From contig CANMSD010000003.1 in NCBI GenBank assembly GCA_947500645.1, forward strand, positions 308,501-372,500: a DNA stretch of 64,000 bases. Reading direction: 5' to 3'. A model generated the notes under the pieces. It saw only the letters and a list, made by a program, of their open reading frames with translations, made no database searches and was not told where the DNA came from. This document shows, in pieces, positions 52,456-62,559 of this stretch (its first letter is position 1; every line of letters starts with the position of its first letter). The stretch comes from an uncultured Erythrobacter sp. GTDB lineage: Bacteria; Pseudomonadota; Alphaproteobacteria; Sphingomonadales; Sphingomonadaceae. Both the position numbers and the translations under genes were made by a program.

Positions 52456-53301
52456 GTGACGGCTCCGATCCGCTTCCCCCGCTTTTTTGTAACCAGCCCA
52501 GCGCCTTGCCCTTATCTGCCGGGCAAGAGCGAGCGCAAAGTGTTTACAGAGCTGAAGGGTAGCCATGCGGATCAGCTGAACGAAGCCTTGGGCCGGATCG
52601 GCTTTCGGCGCAGCCAAACGGTTGCTTACCGTCCCAGTTGCCATGATTGTCAAGCATGCGTTTCCGTGCGCGTCGTGGCCGAGGATTTCAAACCGTCGAA
52701 CACTCAAAAGCGCGAAATCAAGCGCAATTCGGATCTCGTGGTTAGCGAATGTCGCCCCTGGGCGACTGACGAGCAGTTTGAACTGCTCACCAAATATCTG
52801 AGTGTCCGGCATCCGGATGGCGGCATGGCGGCAATGGATGAGCTCGACTATGCCGACATGGTCGAGCACACGCCTGTGACGAGCTATCTCGTGGAATATC
52901 GCGAGCCGAGCATTGATGGAGAACCGGGTAAGCTGGTGGGAGCCTGCCTGACCGACCGACAGGGCGATGGCCTGTCGATGATCTACAGCTTCTATGATCC
53001 CGATCATGGAACTCGTGCGGGCTTGGGGAATTATATAATCCTCGACCATATCAAGCGAGCTGCCGCAGAAGGGCTCCCTTATGTCTATCTCGGCTATTGG
53101 GTCGAGGGTTCACCGCGAATGCAGTACAAGGTGCGCTATCGACCACTCGAACGTCTCACCCGCGAAGGGTGGCAGCGCATGTCCGACGAAGAGCAGAGCG
53201 CACTTATCGCGGACGCGACCTCGCCAAAGAAATCGCTCGAAACCGGCATTCCCGGTGCACGCGGCAAAGACGGGCAGCCGATCAAGTTTCCTGCCACTTA
53301 A
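52456..53301 (+). CDS. bpt: Aminoacyl-tRNA-protein transferase (Bpt/Ate type)
   Basis: 281 residues, GTG start with a TAAGG site. Features of the bacterial leucyl/arginyl transferase family are the N-terminal [16 protein letters not shown], the cysteine cluster [15 protein letters not shown], and the acyltransferase core [20 protein letters not shown] with [20 protein letters not shown]. It adds an amino acid from tRNA to N-terminal acidic residues, making an N-degron for ClpAP. Its 3' end overlaps the proposed tamA start by about 47 bases. Confidence 0.94.
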   Translation: MTAPIRFPRFFVTSPAPCPYLPGKSERKVFTELKGSHADQLNEALGRIGFRRSQTVAYRPSCHDCQACVSVRVVAEDFKPSNTQKREIKRNSDLVVSECRPWATDEQFELLTKYLSVRHPDGGMAAMDELDYADMVEHTPVTSYLVEYREPSIDGEPGKLVGACLTDRQGDGLSMIYSFYDPDHGTRAGLGNYIILDHIKRAAAEGLPYVYLGYWVEGSPRMQYKVRYRPLERLTREGWQRMSDEEQSALIADATSPKKSLETGIPGARGKDGQPIKFPAT

Positions 53302-55543
53302 CATTCTGACATATCGAGGGATATTGCTCGCTGCGGCGATGTGCTGTGCTGTGCATGGCCCGGCCGCCTATGCGCAAGAGGTCGCGCAACAGCTCGAACA
53401 GCCGGGTGGTGGCGCTGCGCAAGACGCTGCGCCTGCCGAGCAAGATCAATCTGATCCGTCAGGGCAGGCTGCTGAGCCGGAGACGCCGCCTCCACCTCCG
53501 CCTCGCTCGCTGGAAGATTTGATCCCGCAAAGCGCGGTCGAGAATCCCGAGGACTGGGCAGCCGATGGAGCGGGACCGGTGCCTGCCGATGTTCTCCCGA
53601 TCGACGAAGAAAATGTCGTCGTGGCTGGACCTGACCCGATTGCGGAAGAGCTCGAAACACTGGAGATCGCGCTGCCAGAGCCGCTCACGCCCGATCCAGA
53701 GGTTGAAGCGCTGGCCGAAATCGATGCTCCCGACCTGATCGAATTGCCCGAGCTTGAGCCTCAGCGGATTAGCGACGATCTGATTCTGGCCTTCCCAAGC
53801 GACCGGGAGAATTTTCCGGAAGGGACGAGTTTCGTTTCGCGCTTCAAGGCTTTGTCGACAGTGGAGGAGCTGGAATCAGACGATGAAACGATCGCCCAGC
53901 TTGCGGCTCGTGCACGGGCTGACCAAGACCTGTTGGAGCGGTTGCTGCGCAACTACGGCTACTACGATGGGCAGGTGATCCGTCAGCTCAGCGGTCGCCG
54001 TGTTGGCGAAGAGACCGCCGACACCGATCCCAGCGTACGCTTCGATATCCTGCCGGGGCCGCGTTACGATTTCGGGGAAATCGACCTTGGTGCGCTCGAT
54101 CAGGCACCGGATTATGAAACCCTGCGCGCGGCCTTCGACATTCAGACCGGCCAACCGCTCTACAATGACAAGATCGTCGAAGAGATCGCATTACTAGATA
54201 CAGCTTTGGGCGAACAGGGCTATCCCTTCGCCGAGATCGAAGAGGCGGAACTCCTCATCGATCATGAGGAGCTCACCGGTGATCTGAACCTGCCAGTTCA
54301 GCCGGGAGGCAAATATGTCTTCGGCGAAGTGACCAGCAGCCAGCCGGAGTTCCTCTCCGGCAAGCACCTCGGGCGCATCGCGCGGTTTGAGCCGGGTGAT
54401 ACGTATCAGCGCAGTCTCGAATTCGATTTGCGCCGCGCGGTGACAGCGACCGGGCTTGTTTCCTCCGTCACAGTGACGCCGCGCGAAGTGACGCCGCCGC
54501 AAGGCGACGAGCCGGGCGTTGTGGCGATGGATGTCGGGCTGGAGCAGGCGAAGCTGCGCACCATTGCCGGTGCCGTTGGTTTTGGATCGGAAGACGGGAT
54601 CAAGGTTGAAGCCAGCTGGCAGCATCGCAATCTGTTTCCGCCCGAAGGGGCACTGACGGTCCGCGGCATTCTCGGAACGCGCGAACGGCTAGGCAGTGTC
54701 AGTTTCAAGCGCAGCAATTTCAAAGCGCGCGACCAGGTGCTGACTGTCGATGCCTTCGCCAGCGACATCGAAACCGAGGCGGTCGATGCACGTACAGTCG
54801 CCCTGCGCGGCACCTTTGAGCGCCTGTCCAACCTGCTGTTCCAAAAGCCATTCAGCTGGGCGGTCGGCAGTGAAGTGCTCTTCACCAGCGAGCGCAACCA
54901 GGGCGTTGCCGGAGTCAACTCGCCGCGCAGGGAGTTCCTGATCGGTGGGTTGTTCAGCCGCGCTACCATTGATGGCAGCGACGATCTGCTCGACCCTACT
55001 TCCGGCTTCAGGCTGACTGGCACGCTAGCGCCCGAAGTATCGCGATCCGAAGGTGTCGCCAGCTTCTATTTCCGCAGCGAGGCGGATGCGACCTATTATC
55101 AGTCGGTCGGATCGACCGTGCTTGCAGGACGAATGCGGCTGGCGACGATCCAGGGCGCATCGACCGATGACATCGCGCCTTCGCGCAGGCTATATGCAGG
55201 TGGCGGTGGATCTGTGCGCGGCTATGGCTTCCAGGCGATTGGCCCACGCGATCCAATTACGGAAGAACCGACCGGCGGGCGCTCTCTGGTCGAGCTTTCG
55301 CTCGAAGCGCGCATTGAGACCGGCTTCTTCGATGGCGCGCTGGAAGTCGTCCCTTTCATCGATGCGGGTTCGGTCTCGACCGGTTCTACCCCCGACTTTG
55401 GCTTGATCCGTGTCGGGGCTGGCGTCGGTGTGCGCTACAAGACAGGCTTCGGCCCGATCCGGCTTGATGTCGGCGTTCCGCTCAATCCCAACGAATTTGA
55501 TAGCCCGGTGGCCGTCTATGTCAGTCTGGGGCAGGCGTTCTGA
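53255..55543 (+). CDS. tamA: Translocation and assembly module protein TamA (BamA family)
   Basis: About 762 residues from a GTG at 53255 inside the end of bpt. The start is uncertain: alternatives are TTG at 53324 with GAGGG four bases before it and ATG at 53339. The signal peptide is ...[20 protein letters not shown]. Then comes an unusually long Pro-, Glu- and Asp-rich region (about 120 residues, with [14 protein letters not shown]). POTRA-type domains follow ([30 protein letters not shown]), then a 16-strand barrel with [12 protein letters not shown] and a terminal ...VSLGQAF. TamA works with TamB in outer-membrane protein or lipid transport. Its stop overlaps the tamB start. Confidence 0.9.
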   Translation: MHAAKTGSRSSFLPLNILTYRGILLAAAMCCAVHGPAAYAQEVAQQLEQPGGGAAQDAAPAEQDQSDPSGQAAEPETPPPPPPRSLEDLIPQSAVENPEDWAADGAGPVPADVLPIDEENVVVAGPDPIAEELETLEIALPEPLTPDPEVEALAEIDAPDLIELPELEPQRISDDLILAFPSDRENFPEGTSFVSRFKALSTVEELESDDETIAQLAARARADQDLLERLLRNYGYYDGQVIRQLSGRRVGEETADTDPSVRFDILPGPRYDFGEIDLGALDQAPDYETLRAAFDIQTGQPLYNDKIVEEIALLDTALGEQGYPFAEIEEAELLIDHEELTGDLNLPVQPGGKYVFGEVTSSQPEFLSGKHLGRIARFEPGDTYQRSLEFDLRRAVTATGLVSSVTVTPREVTPPQGDEPGVVAMDVGLEQAKLRTIAGAVGFGSEDGIKVEASWQHRNLFPPEGALTVRGILGTRERLGSVSFKRSNFKARDQVLTVDAFASDIETEAVDARTVALRGTFERLSNLLFQKPFSWAVGSEVLFTSERNQGVAGVNSPRREFLIGGLFSRATIDGSDDLLDPTSGFRLTGTLAPEVSRSEGVASFYFRSEADATYYQSVGSTVLAGRMRLATIQGASTDDIAPSRRLYAGGGGSVRGYGFQAIGPRDPITEEPTGGRSLVELSLEARIETGFFDGALEVVPFIDAGSVSTGSTPDFGLIRVGAGVGVRYKTGFGPIRLDVGVPLNPNEFDSPVAVYVSLGQAF

Positions 55544-58500
55544 TGAGCGAGGTAGAAGTCCCGGTACTGGAGAAGAAAGAGGAGGAGGAGAGCCCTCCCG
55601 TGAAGCGCAAGCGCCGCTGGGCCAAACGGGCAGGGTGGGCGCTGGCCATTATTCTCGCGCCCTTTGTGCTCGCGGCGATTTTTCTCAGCACGCCGATCGG
55701 CAAGCGTTTTGTCACTGATCAGATCGCACAGGTCGCACCGGCATCGGGTCTGCGTTTTGAGGTCGGCCGGATCGAGGGCGACATATACGGGCAAGCGACG
55801 CTGCACGATGTATTAGTGTACGATCCCAAGGGTGAGTTTCTCGCGATCCCGGAGGTTGAGCTGGACTGGAATCCGCTCGCCTGGCTGACCAGCGGTCTCG
55901 ACATTCGCGAAGTCACTGCGCGGCGCGGCACTTTGTCGCGCTTGCCGGAGCTGTTGCCGGGCGATCCGGACGCGCCGATTCTGCCCGATTTTGACATTCG
56001 GATTGACAAGTTCGCTGTCGAGAATCTCACACTTGCGCCTGGTGTTGCGGGCGACGAGGCTCAGCGGGTGGACCTGCTGGCCGAGGCGGACATTCGCTCG
56101 GGCCGGGTCTTCCTGGAACTGGAGGGCACTCTCGGACGCGAGGACCGATTGGCGCTGTTGCTCGATGCGATGCCCGATGGCGACCGTTTCGATCTTGAGC
56201 TCGACTATGCCGCGCCAGCCGACGGCGTAATCGCTGGAATGGCCGGCCTATCGCAAGGGTATCGCGCGCGGATCGCAGGTGAGGGTACATGGACCGAGTG
56301 GCTCGGACATGGGCTTGTGATCAGCGCGCCGAGATTGGATGGCGATGAGGCGGCAGCGCCAGAGCGCGTCGCTGGCTTCCAGATTACAAATCACGCGGGC
56401 GAATACGGCCTGCTCGGCCAGATCGCGCCGCCAATAGCGGGTGACGGTTTAACTGCGCGCGCACTCGGTGAAGCTCTATCGCTCGCCGTCGTCGGTCGGC
56501 TTGAGGAGAGCACGTTCGACGGTCAGATCACCGCGGCAACCCGAGCACTTTTCGCCAAGGGCGAAGGTGCGGTGGACCTGGCCGACAATGTGTTCGACGA
56601 GTTCGACTTGAACGCCGTCTTGCGCGACCCTGATTTGTTCGGAGAAAGCCTCGCGCTAGAAAACACTCAGCTTGAGGCCCAACTTGATGGACCGTTCCGC
56701 GAGCTCGTGGCTGAGCATACACTGCGGGTTGGCGCGCTGATTTCGGGCGAAACGCAGATCGCCGATCTGCGGCAGCAGGGCACTGCGCGCTATGATGGAG
56801 AAGGATGGTCGCTGCCTCTCGATGTGACGAGCGGTCAGGTAAGCACAGGGGTCGAATCCATCGATCCGCAACTCGCTAGCGGGACGCTACGCGGCTTGAT
56901 CGATTACCGTGGAAGTCGACTAACCAGCGACAATCTGCGCGTCTCGTTCGATCGGATCGCTGCCAACCTTACTCTGCGCGGCGACACGGCGGCCGGGGTG
57001 TACGCATTGGCAGGGCCGGTCGCTGCGCGTGATCTGGCCTTGCCTGATATCGGCAGCGCAGATGCGACAGCGAAAATCCTGTTGAAAGCTGGCGCGAACA
57101 TTCCGTGGAGCTTGCGCGCCAACTTCGCCGGGGAGCTCTCGAATATCTCCAACGAGACCGTCGCCAATGTCGCTGGAGGGCCGGTCAAATTGCGCGGTGG
57201 ATTGTCGGTGGGTGGGAACTCGCCATTTTCTTTCAGCGCTATCGAGGCGGACAGTCCCAAGCTGAGCCTTGCTGCTGACGGCAGGATCGTGGGTAGTACA
57301 ACCACTCTGGTCGGGTCGGGGCGCCATAGCGACTACGGCCCCTTCACGGTCGACGCCCAATTTGCCGTCGATGGACCGCGAGCTGAGCTTGTCTTTGCCG
57401 ATCCACTGCCAGCTGCCGGACTTTCCGATGTACGCGTTGCCATCGCGCCCAGTGCGAACGGTTTCGCTATCGAAACAGGGGGCGGCTCTTTGCTCGGCCC
57501 GTTCAACGGCACGCTTGGACTGGCGCTTCCTGGCAATGCGCCCGCGCGGATCGACATTGCGGCGCTGCGCATCTGGCGTACCGATGTGACCGGCGCGCTG
57601 GCACTTGAAGAAGCAGGATTGCGCGGGGATCTAAGCCTTAGCGGTGGTGGATTGTCCGGCACCATCGGCCTGACACCAGAGGGCGACGCGCAAGCTTTCG
57701 ACGCCGATCTGACTGTGCGCGGCGCTCGCTTCGGCGGAGCCACTCAAATCGCCCTCGCCAATGCAGATATCGATGTGAGCGGCGCGTTCGCCGAGGGTAG
57801 CAGTCGCATTAATGCGGACGTCACCGGCGAGGGACTCGAGTATGGCGGCCTGTTCATTGGTCGCTTCGCCGGGAATGCGGACATCAATAACGGGCGCGGC
57901 GATGTCACCGCCTCGATTGCCGGACGCCGCAGCGACCGGTTTTCGATCAAGTTCGATGGCGATATCGCGCCCAATCGTCTCGCTTTGCTCGCACGGGGCG
58001 AGTTCGCAGGCCGCCCGATCACCATGCCGCGCCGCGCTGTCCTAACTTCGGTCGAAGGACAGGATGGCTGGCGGCTGGCGCCAACGCAGGTCGGGTTCGG
58101 CAGGGGATATGCGATCGTCGACGGCGCGCTTGGCGGCCCGGAAACGGCGATCAATGCCAAGCTCGCCAACATGCCGCTGTCTCTGGCCGATCTGGCCTTT
58201 GCAGACCTCGGGTTTGGCGGCGTGATTTCTGGCCTGGTCGAATATCGTCAGGTCGGCTCGGCAGCGCCCAGCGCGAATGCCAAGATCGAGGTGAAGGATT
58301 TCAGCCGCTCCGGCCTGGTCCTTTCCTCTCGTCCGGTCGACCTGCTCGCGGTTCTCGATCTGACGCCAAGCAGGCTTTCCGGAGGCGCTGTGCTGCGCGA
58401 GGGTGGCAACCGTCTGGGCCGAGTGAAGGCGGATATCACCGGGCTTCCAACCGGCGGCGATCTGGTCTCGCGACTTCGGCGCGGAAGGCTCGCGGCAGAC

Positions 58501-59775
58501 CTCAGCTTTACCGGTCCAGCCGAGGCGGTCTGGCGCTTGGCGGGGATCGAAACTTTCGATCTGACAGGCCCGGTTGCAGTTTCTTCCAGGGTCACCGGCA
58601 CTCTCCTAGATCCAAGTTTCAATGGGCGCGTTTCCAGCGACAATCTGCGCGTGCAAAGCGCGCTGTCGGGTACGGACATTGCCAACGTCGCGGTGCGCGG
58701 GCGCTTTACTGGATCGCGCCTGCAACTGACCCGCTTCGCTGGCACAACTGCGCAGGGCGGAACAGTGAGCGGCAGCGGCACAGTCAACTTCGCAGGACTT
58801 CAGTCGGGCCGCGCGCCACAGATTGATCTTCGTGCAGCGGTCGACCGAGCACGTCTGCTCAACGCCAACGGTCTGTCCGCCACACTCACCGGGCCGTTGC
58901 GCATCGTTTCTGACGGGCGCGGCGGGACTATCGCTGGGCGGCTGCGGATCAACCGCGCGAGCTGGGCGTTGGGCGTTGCTGCGGAGGATATGGCTTTGCC
59001 CGACATCGCCACCCGCGAGATCAACGTGCCGTCTGACGCGGTGCCGCGCACGGCCTCCGCATCGGCTTGGCGATATCTCGTCGATGCAAGTGGCGGCAGC
59101 CGGATCGAAGTCGATGGCCTCGGTCTCGATAGCGAATGGGGTGCCGACATCGTGCTGCGCGGCACGACAGACGACCCACGTATTGGGGGTGAAGCGCGTC
59201 TGGTTCGCGGAGCCTACAGTTTCGCCGGAACTCGGTTTGAGCTGACCCGCGGGCGGATCGCGTTTGACGAGAATCAGCCGATCAACCCGCGTCTCGACAT
59301 CGCTGCCGAAACGGAGCGCGACGGGATCGACGTGACGGTCGCGATCACCGGCAATTCCGAAAGCCCCGAAATTGCCTTCGGTTCGAACCCGCAATTGCCC
59401 GAGGAAGAGATCCTCTCCCGGCTGCTGTTTGGCGGCTCGGTCACTTCGCTATCGGCCACCGATGCGCTGCAATTGGGGGCGGCGCTCGCCAGTTTGCGCG
59501 GCGGTGGCGGGGTCGATCCGGTCAGCCGCCTGCGCAATGCCATTGGTCTCGACCAACTCCGCATCGTCAGCGCCGATCCAGCGCTCAATCGCGGCACCGG
59601 CGTTGCACTAGGGAAGAACTTGGGCCGCCGGGTCTATGTCGAAATTGTCACCGACGGGCGGGGGTACAGCGCGACCAGTGTTGAGTATCGGATCACGCGC
59701 TGGCTCTCGCTGTTGGGTAGTGTTTCAACGATTGGTCGACAAAGCGTGGTGGCAGAGATCAGCCGGGATTACTGA
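55543..59775 (+). CDS. tamB: Translocation and assembly module protein TamB
   Basis: 1410 residues. It has an N-terminal cytoplasmic Lys/Glu-rich stretch, one membrane anchor (WALAIILAPFVLAAIFLS, about 28-46), a long beta-helical groove domain rich in Gly, Ala and Asp repeats, and the C-terminal TamB/DUF490 domain. Key segments of that domain are GFAGTRFELTRG-like YSFAGTRFELTRGRIAF, PQLPEEEILSRLLFGG and a final YRITRWLSLLGSVS. It spans the periplasm and partners with TamA, and is also linked to phospholipid movement between membranes. It starts in a TGATG overlap with tamA. Confidence 0.96.
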   Translation: MSEVEVPVLEKKEEEESPPVKRKRRWAKRAGWALAIILAPFVLAAIFLSTPIGKRFVTDQIAQVAPASGLRFEVGRIEGDIYGQATLHDVLVYDPKGEFLAIPEVELDWNPLAWLTSGLDIREVTARRGTLSRLPELLPGDPDAPILPDFDIRIDKFAVENLTLAPGVAGDEAQRVDLLAEADIRSGRVFLELEGTLGREDRLALLLDAMPDGDRFDLELDYAAPADGVIAGMAGLSQGYRARIAGEGTWTEWLGHGLVISAPRLDGDEAAAPERVAGFQITNHAGEYGLLGQIAPPIAGDGLTARALGEALSLAVVGRLEESTFDGQITAATRALFAKGEGAVDLADNVFDEFDLNAVLRDPDLFGESLALENTQLEAQLDGPFRELVAEHTLRVGALISGETQIADLRQQGTARYDGEGWSLPLDVTSGQVSTGVESIDPQLASGTLRGLIDYRGSRLTSDNLRVSFDRIAANLTLRGDTAAGVYALAGPVAARDLALPDIGSADATAKILLKAGANIPWSLRANFAGELSNISNETVANVAGGPVKLRGGLSVGGNSPFSFSAIEADSPKLSLAADGRIVGSTTTLVGSGRHSDYGPFTVDAQFAVDGPRAELVFADPLPAAGLSDVRVAIAPSANGFAIETGGGSLLGPFNGTLGLALPGNAPARIDIAALRIWRTDVTGALALEEAGLRGDLSLSGGGLSGTIGLTPEGDAQAFDADLTVRGARFGGATQIALANADIDVSGAFAEGSSRINADVTGEGLEYGGLFIGRFAGNADINNGRGDVTASIAGRRSDRFSIKFDGDIAPNRLALLARGEFAGRPITMPRRAVLTSVEGQDGWRLAPTQVGFGRGYAIVDGALGGPETAINAKLANMPLSLADLAFADLGFGGVISGLVEYRQVGSAAPSANAKIEVKDFSRSGLVLSSRPVDLLAVLDLTPSRLSGGAVLREGGNRLGRVKADITGLPTGGDLVSRLRRGRLAADLSFTGPAEAVWRLAGIETFDLTGPVAVSSRVTGTLLDPSFNGRVSSDNLRVQSALSGTDIANVAVRGRFTGSRLQLTRFAGTTAQGGTVSGSGTVNFAGLQSGRAPQIDLRAAVDRARLLNANGLSATLTGPLRIVSDGRGGTIAGRLRINRASWALGVAAEDMALPDIATREINVPSDAVPRTASASAWRYLVDASGGSRIEVDGLGLDSEWGADIVLRGTTDDPRIGGEARLVRGAYSFAGTRFELTRGRIAFDENQPINPRLDIAAETERDGIDVTVAITGNSESPEIAFGSNPQLPEEEILSRLLFGGSVTSLSATDALQLGAALASLRGGGGVDPVSRLRNAIGLDQLRIVSADPALNRGTGVALGKNLGRRVYVEIVTDGRGYSATSVEYRITRWLSLLGSVSTIGRQSVVAEISRDY

Positions 59776-59805
59776 GTTGCCTATTTTTGGGGTTTAGGCT
59801 TGGTC

Positions 59806-59901
59806 CAAACGGTCCGTAGGGCCGCAAGGGCGACTGCCCGCCCGCAGCGATGCGACCTTTAGGTCGCATGAGCGAGGAAATGGTACGCTGCATAGCGTGC
59901 C
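59806..59901 (+). repeat. Structured dispersed element, copy 2 (3' of tamB)
   Basis: Same architecture and orientation as the copy at 40411: stems CGGTCC/GGGCCG (59810-59824), GGGC/GCCC, ATGCGACC/GGTCGCAT and GGTACGCT/AGCGTGCC (59882-59901). The core 59821-59881 matches copy 1 at 56 of 61 positions. In stem three a T-G pair of copy 1 is T-A here; in the outer stems most pairs are replaced by other pairs. It begins 31 bases after the tamB stop and ends five bases before the convergent lysozyme stop. Confidence 0.75.
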
Positions 59902-59906
59902 CAAAA

Positions 59907-60569
59907 CTAAGACGCGTACAATTTCGCCTCCGCAGCGCGCCGTCTAACAAGCCCCTTCAATACGCGGCCACCGGCCTTGTTCCAGCGCGCAAACTCGCGC
60001 GCTGCGCCTTCGAAATCGCCCGCTTTGTGCTTGCGCGTGAGGGTCGCGCGGCCAATCGCTCCGGTGTTGTAGTGGAAGCTGATCATCGCATCGAATTGTC
60101 CCTGGGTGGTCGGCGCATCGCCAATCGCGCGGGATACGCCAGCAGCATAACGCACCAGGTCCTTTTCGAGCCGCTCGTCGCATTCCTCCTGAGTCCAGAC
60201 CGTGCCGGGCCCGATTCGAGCGTTTCCGTCCAGCCCTTTGCCAGTTGCGCCCCAGCCAATAGTCCATGGCTCGGAGCCAGTGCCGGGGTCGGGATAGGCC
60301 TCTATCAGACCATCTGTGCGCAGCCGCGCGCACCCTTCGAAACGTTTGATCAGGGCGATGCCTCGCTCGCCAATCCGACGTACGCTATCAGCGGATTTGA
60401 CGATAGGAACGGAGACGCGCGTGACGGGCTGCACATCGCAAGCGTTCGCATCACCTTCGGCGCAATCGAGCGCGCGATCGATCCTAACCACTTCGGATTG
60501 TTTAAAGCCGCGGCCCAGCAGCGCGCGAACAGTGTCGAATAGGGGTTTGCGATTTTTGGTGCGGGTCAT
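59907..60569 (-). CDS. GH24 phage-type lysozyme (muramidase)
   Basis: 220 residues starting at MTRTKNRKPLFDTVRALL, with GAGG six bases upstream; a much longer frame upstream is unsupported. The N-terminal 60 residues form a helical segment (VRALLGRGFKQSEVVRIDRA) often seen before sphingomonad lysozymes. The GH24 domain follows with Glu78 in IKRFEG, Asp94 in AYPDPGTG and Thr103 in WTIGWG. It cleaves peptidoglycan. No signal peptide is obvious, so it would need a holin, lysis or N-terminal targeting; no phage genes surround it. Domesticated endolysin is a reasonable guess. Confidence 0.88.
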   Translation of the reverse strand: MTRTKNRKPLFDTVRALLGRGFKQSEVVRIDRALDCAEGDANACDVQPVTRVSVPIVKSADSVRRIGERGIALIKRFEGCARLRTDGLIEAYPDPGTGSEPWTIGWGATGKGLDGNARIGPGTVWTQEECDERLEKDLVRYAAGVSRAIGDAPTTQGQFDAMISFHYNTGAIGRATLTRKHKAGDFEGAAREFARWNKAGGRVLKGLVRRRAAEAKLYAS

Positions 60570-60771
60570 GTGCGGCCTCATGAGTGGGAATCGAGGCGCA
60601 TCTATTAGGCAGATCGCGGAGGAGTAGGAAAATGGAAAAGCAGGTTTGCGAGCTTCGCGGTGGAACACATGCGCGCTTTTGAAAAGTGTGACTTTCCGGA
60701 AAAAATGCGCAAAATTAGCGTCTAAAGCGCAGGTCGCACGGAAGATGTGTGACCTTTGGTGTTCGCTTTGC

Positions 60772-61968
60772 TTAGGTTGACAGAGCCTCAAGCCGCTCAG
60801 CTTTCCGGTACTCGCCAGGTGTCTTCCCGGTCTCGCGCTTGAACGCCTTGTAGAATGAGGAACGCGCGTTGAAGCCAACTTCGAGAGCGATTTCGAGCAC
60901 CGTCTTCTCATTGGCCAGGATTTGCGGTTCGGCGCTGCGCACACGCCATCCATTGACGTAGTCAAAGAAGCATTCGCCCATCGTCTCGTTCAGAGTTTGC
61001 GAGATGTGATTGGGGGATACGGCAATATGCTTCGAGAGCTTGTTGAGCGACAGCGTGGGGTCGAGGTAGAGCTGGTCGCGCTCCATCGCCATCCTGATCC
61101 TCGCTGCAATCCGATCGGCTCGTTCATCAGTAAGCGCAGAACGCTGATATTTCTCGCTCTCTGGTGCATCTTCTGAGCCATCTGGCTCGGCCAATTCCTC
61201 GTCCGCTTCGTCGAGATATTCGCCTTCAAAGCCCGGTCGTTGAGACAGCCCCAGCAGCCCAAGCGACCAGACGAGCAGCAGGAACAGGGCCGCACCGACT
61301 TCGCGCGGCATGATTTTCGCGCCGCCGACATTTTGCGCAAGAATGGTGAGCAGCGCTGCGATCCACACCAGGACAAACACCGCCAGAAACCAGACAAACC
61401 ACTCAAGTCCACGCCCTTCATTGCTGGCGAAATGGTTTTTGAGACGAGAACGATACTTGGTCAGCCGCTTCGCGATCAGGAAAAGATACAAAGCCGATTG
61501 CGGGATCAACGATAGAAACAGCAGAAAGTGAACCATCCCGAGCAACGCGTAGAAGAGCATGATGCCGACGGGTGCGTCCTCGATTGTGACCTGGCTCAGC
61601 TTGCCGTCTGGAAAGAGCAGGATTTCGGCCACGATGATCGCAAATGCGAGCAGCGCAGGGGCGAACTGTCGCCAATGTCGACGTTTCATCTGCCATGGAC
61701 GCTCGGCCGTCAGCCACCCGGTGTAGAACCACAGCAGTGGTGGCATCAGCAGGTAGGCTGGCAGTGTAAAATAGTAGAACTGCTGGAGCCTTTCCGGCGC
61801 GAATGTTTCGATAGCGGGGCCACCCGATGCGAAGCAGATCGTTATGAAGATGCCGGCTAGCAGCAGGTGTTTGGGAGAATTCAGCGCTTTAACCATCAAG
61901 ACGCTGACGCAAAACAGTGCCTGCGCGAGTGTGGCGACAGCCAGAGCAAGAATGGTTGTTTCGGTCAC
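60772..61968 (-). CDS. Membrane-anchored AraC-type transcriptional regulator
   Basis: 398 residues. About seven hydrophobic segments lie within residues 1-250 (for example LALAVATLAQALFCVSVLMV, LLLAGIFITICFASG, ALLAFAIIVAEILLF and VWFLAVFVLVWIAALLTI). An acidic linker follows, then a C-terminal AraC helix-turn-helix pair (about 295-392; SLNKLSKHIAVSPNHISQTL and VLEIALEVGFNARSSFYKAF). A seven-helix sensor fused to AraC DNA-binding suggests signal reception at the membrane. Target genes are unknown. It is divergent from the small secreted gene at 62147. Confidence 0.9.
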   Translation of the reverse strand: MTETTILALAVATLAQALFCVSVLMVKALNSPKHLLLAGIFITICFASGGPAIETFAPERLQQFYYFTLPAYLLMPPLLWFYTGWLTAERPWQMKRRHWRQFAPALLAFAIIVAEILLFPDGKLSQVTIEDAPVGIMLFYALLGMVHFLLFLSLIPQSALYLFLIAKRLTKYRSRLKNHFASNEGRGLEWFVWFLAVFVLVWIAALLTILAQNVGGAKIMPREVGAALFLLLVWSLGLLGLSQRPGFEGEYLDEADEELAEPDGSEDAPESEKYQRSALTDERADRIAARIRMAMERDQLYLDPTLSLNKLSKHIAVSPNHISQTLNETMGECFFDYVNGWRVRSAEPQILANEKTVLEIALEVGFNARSSFYKAFKRETGKTPGEYRKAERLEALST

Positions 61969-62146
61969 ATTTGCCCTCCCTCCAGATCAGGCATGCTGAA
62001 GATAGGTTTCCACTGCCTTTTGCAGAAGATAGCGCCTGTCCGATCCATCAGGGCAGGACACTGCACGGCGTCCGGGCCTTCCTCAAGAGACGATTAAGTG
62101 CCCGCGTTGCGCAAAGCTTCTGTCAGCAACGAAAAGGAGATTTGCT

Positions 62147-62512
62147 GTGACCCGGACGACTATTTCATCGCTTGCAGTTCTCACGGCGATTGCACTGCCC
62201 TTGCAGCCGACAATCGCGCAACAGACCGATGAGAGCTTTGTGTCCCAGATGCCGACAGATGCCGCAGCTTTGCAGGATGATGAGGTTAGCATCACAAAAC
62301 AGCTCGCAAACGAGATTTCAGAGCATTGCCAGAAGATGGCAGGACGCAGCACAGGATCACATCTGTCCCGGCGCGGCTTTGTCAGCGCATGTGAGCAGAT
62401 GGTCGAGAGCGAAGTGAAGGATGCCTTGGCTGAGCGCAGGGCGCTTGCGGAGGATGCTCTGGCGCAGAAAGCCGACACGAAAAAGGGCGCTCGGATAGCC
62501 AAGCGCCCTTAG
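62147..62512 (+). CDS. Small secreted protein of unknown function
   Basis: 121 residues with a GTG start and a good AAGGAGA site. A signal peptide (MTRTTISSLAVLTAIALPLQ, cleavage near TIA-QQ) is followed by a mostly helical, charged mature part with one pair of cysteines (EHCQKMAGRSTGSHLS and VSACEQMVESEVK) and a Lys/Arg end. No family recognised. It is convergent with glnA, and its final codons overlap the glnA terminator stem. Confidence 0.75.
   Translation: MTRTTISSLAVLTAIALPLQPTIAQQTDESFVSQMPTDAAALQDDEVSITKQLANEISEHCQKMAGRSTGSHLSRRGFVSACEQMVESEVKDALAERRALAEDALAQKADTKKGARIAKRP
62483..62511 (-). terminator. glnA terminator inside the convergent gene's 3' end
   Basis: AAGGGCGCT and AGCGCCCTT pair around ten bases. 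On the minus strand the stem is followed by TTTTT, so it ends glnA transcription. It lies within the last codons and stop of the plus-strand gene. A second inverted repeat, GGTGCaCTCGC / GCGAGcGCACC (62526-62552), sits between the two stops. Confidence 0.75.
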
Positions 62513-62559
62513 GGTTTGATTGGAAGGTGCACTCGCACATGCGAGCGCACCTCCATAAA

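Noticed and set aside
59850..60542. 230-codon plus-strand frame over the lysozyme gene
   Set aside because: Antisense to a GH24 gene with intact catalytic motifs; no ribosome site.
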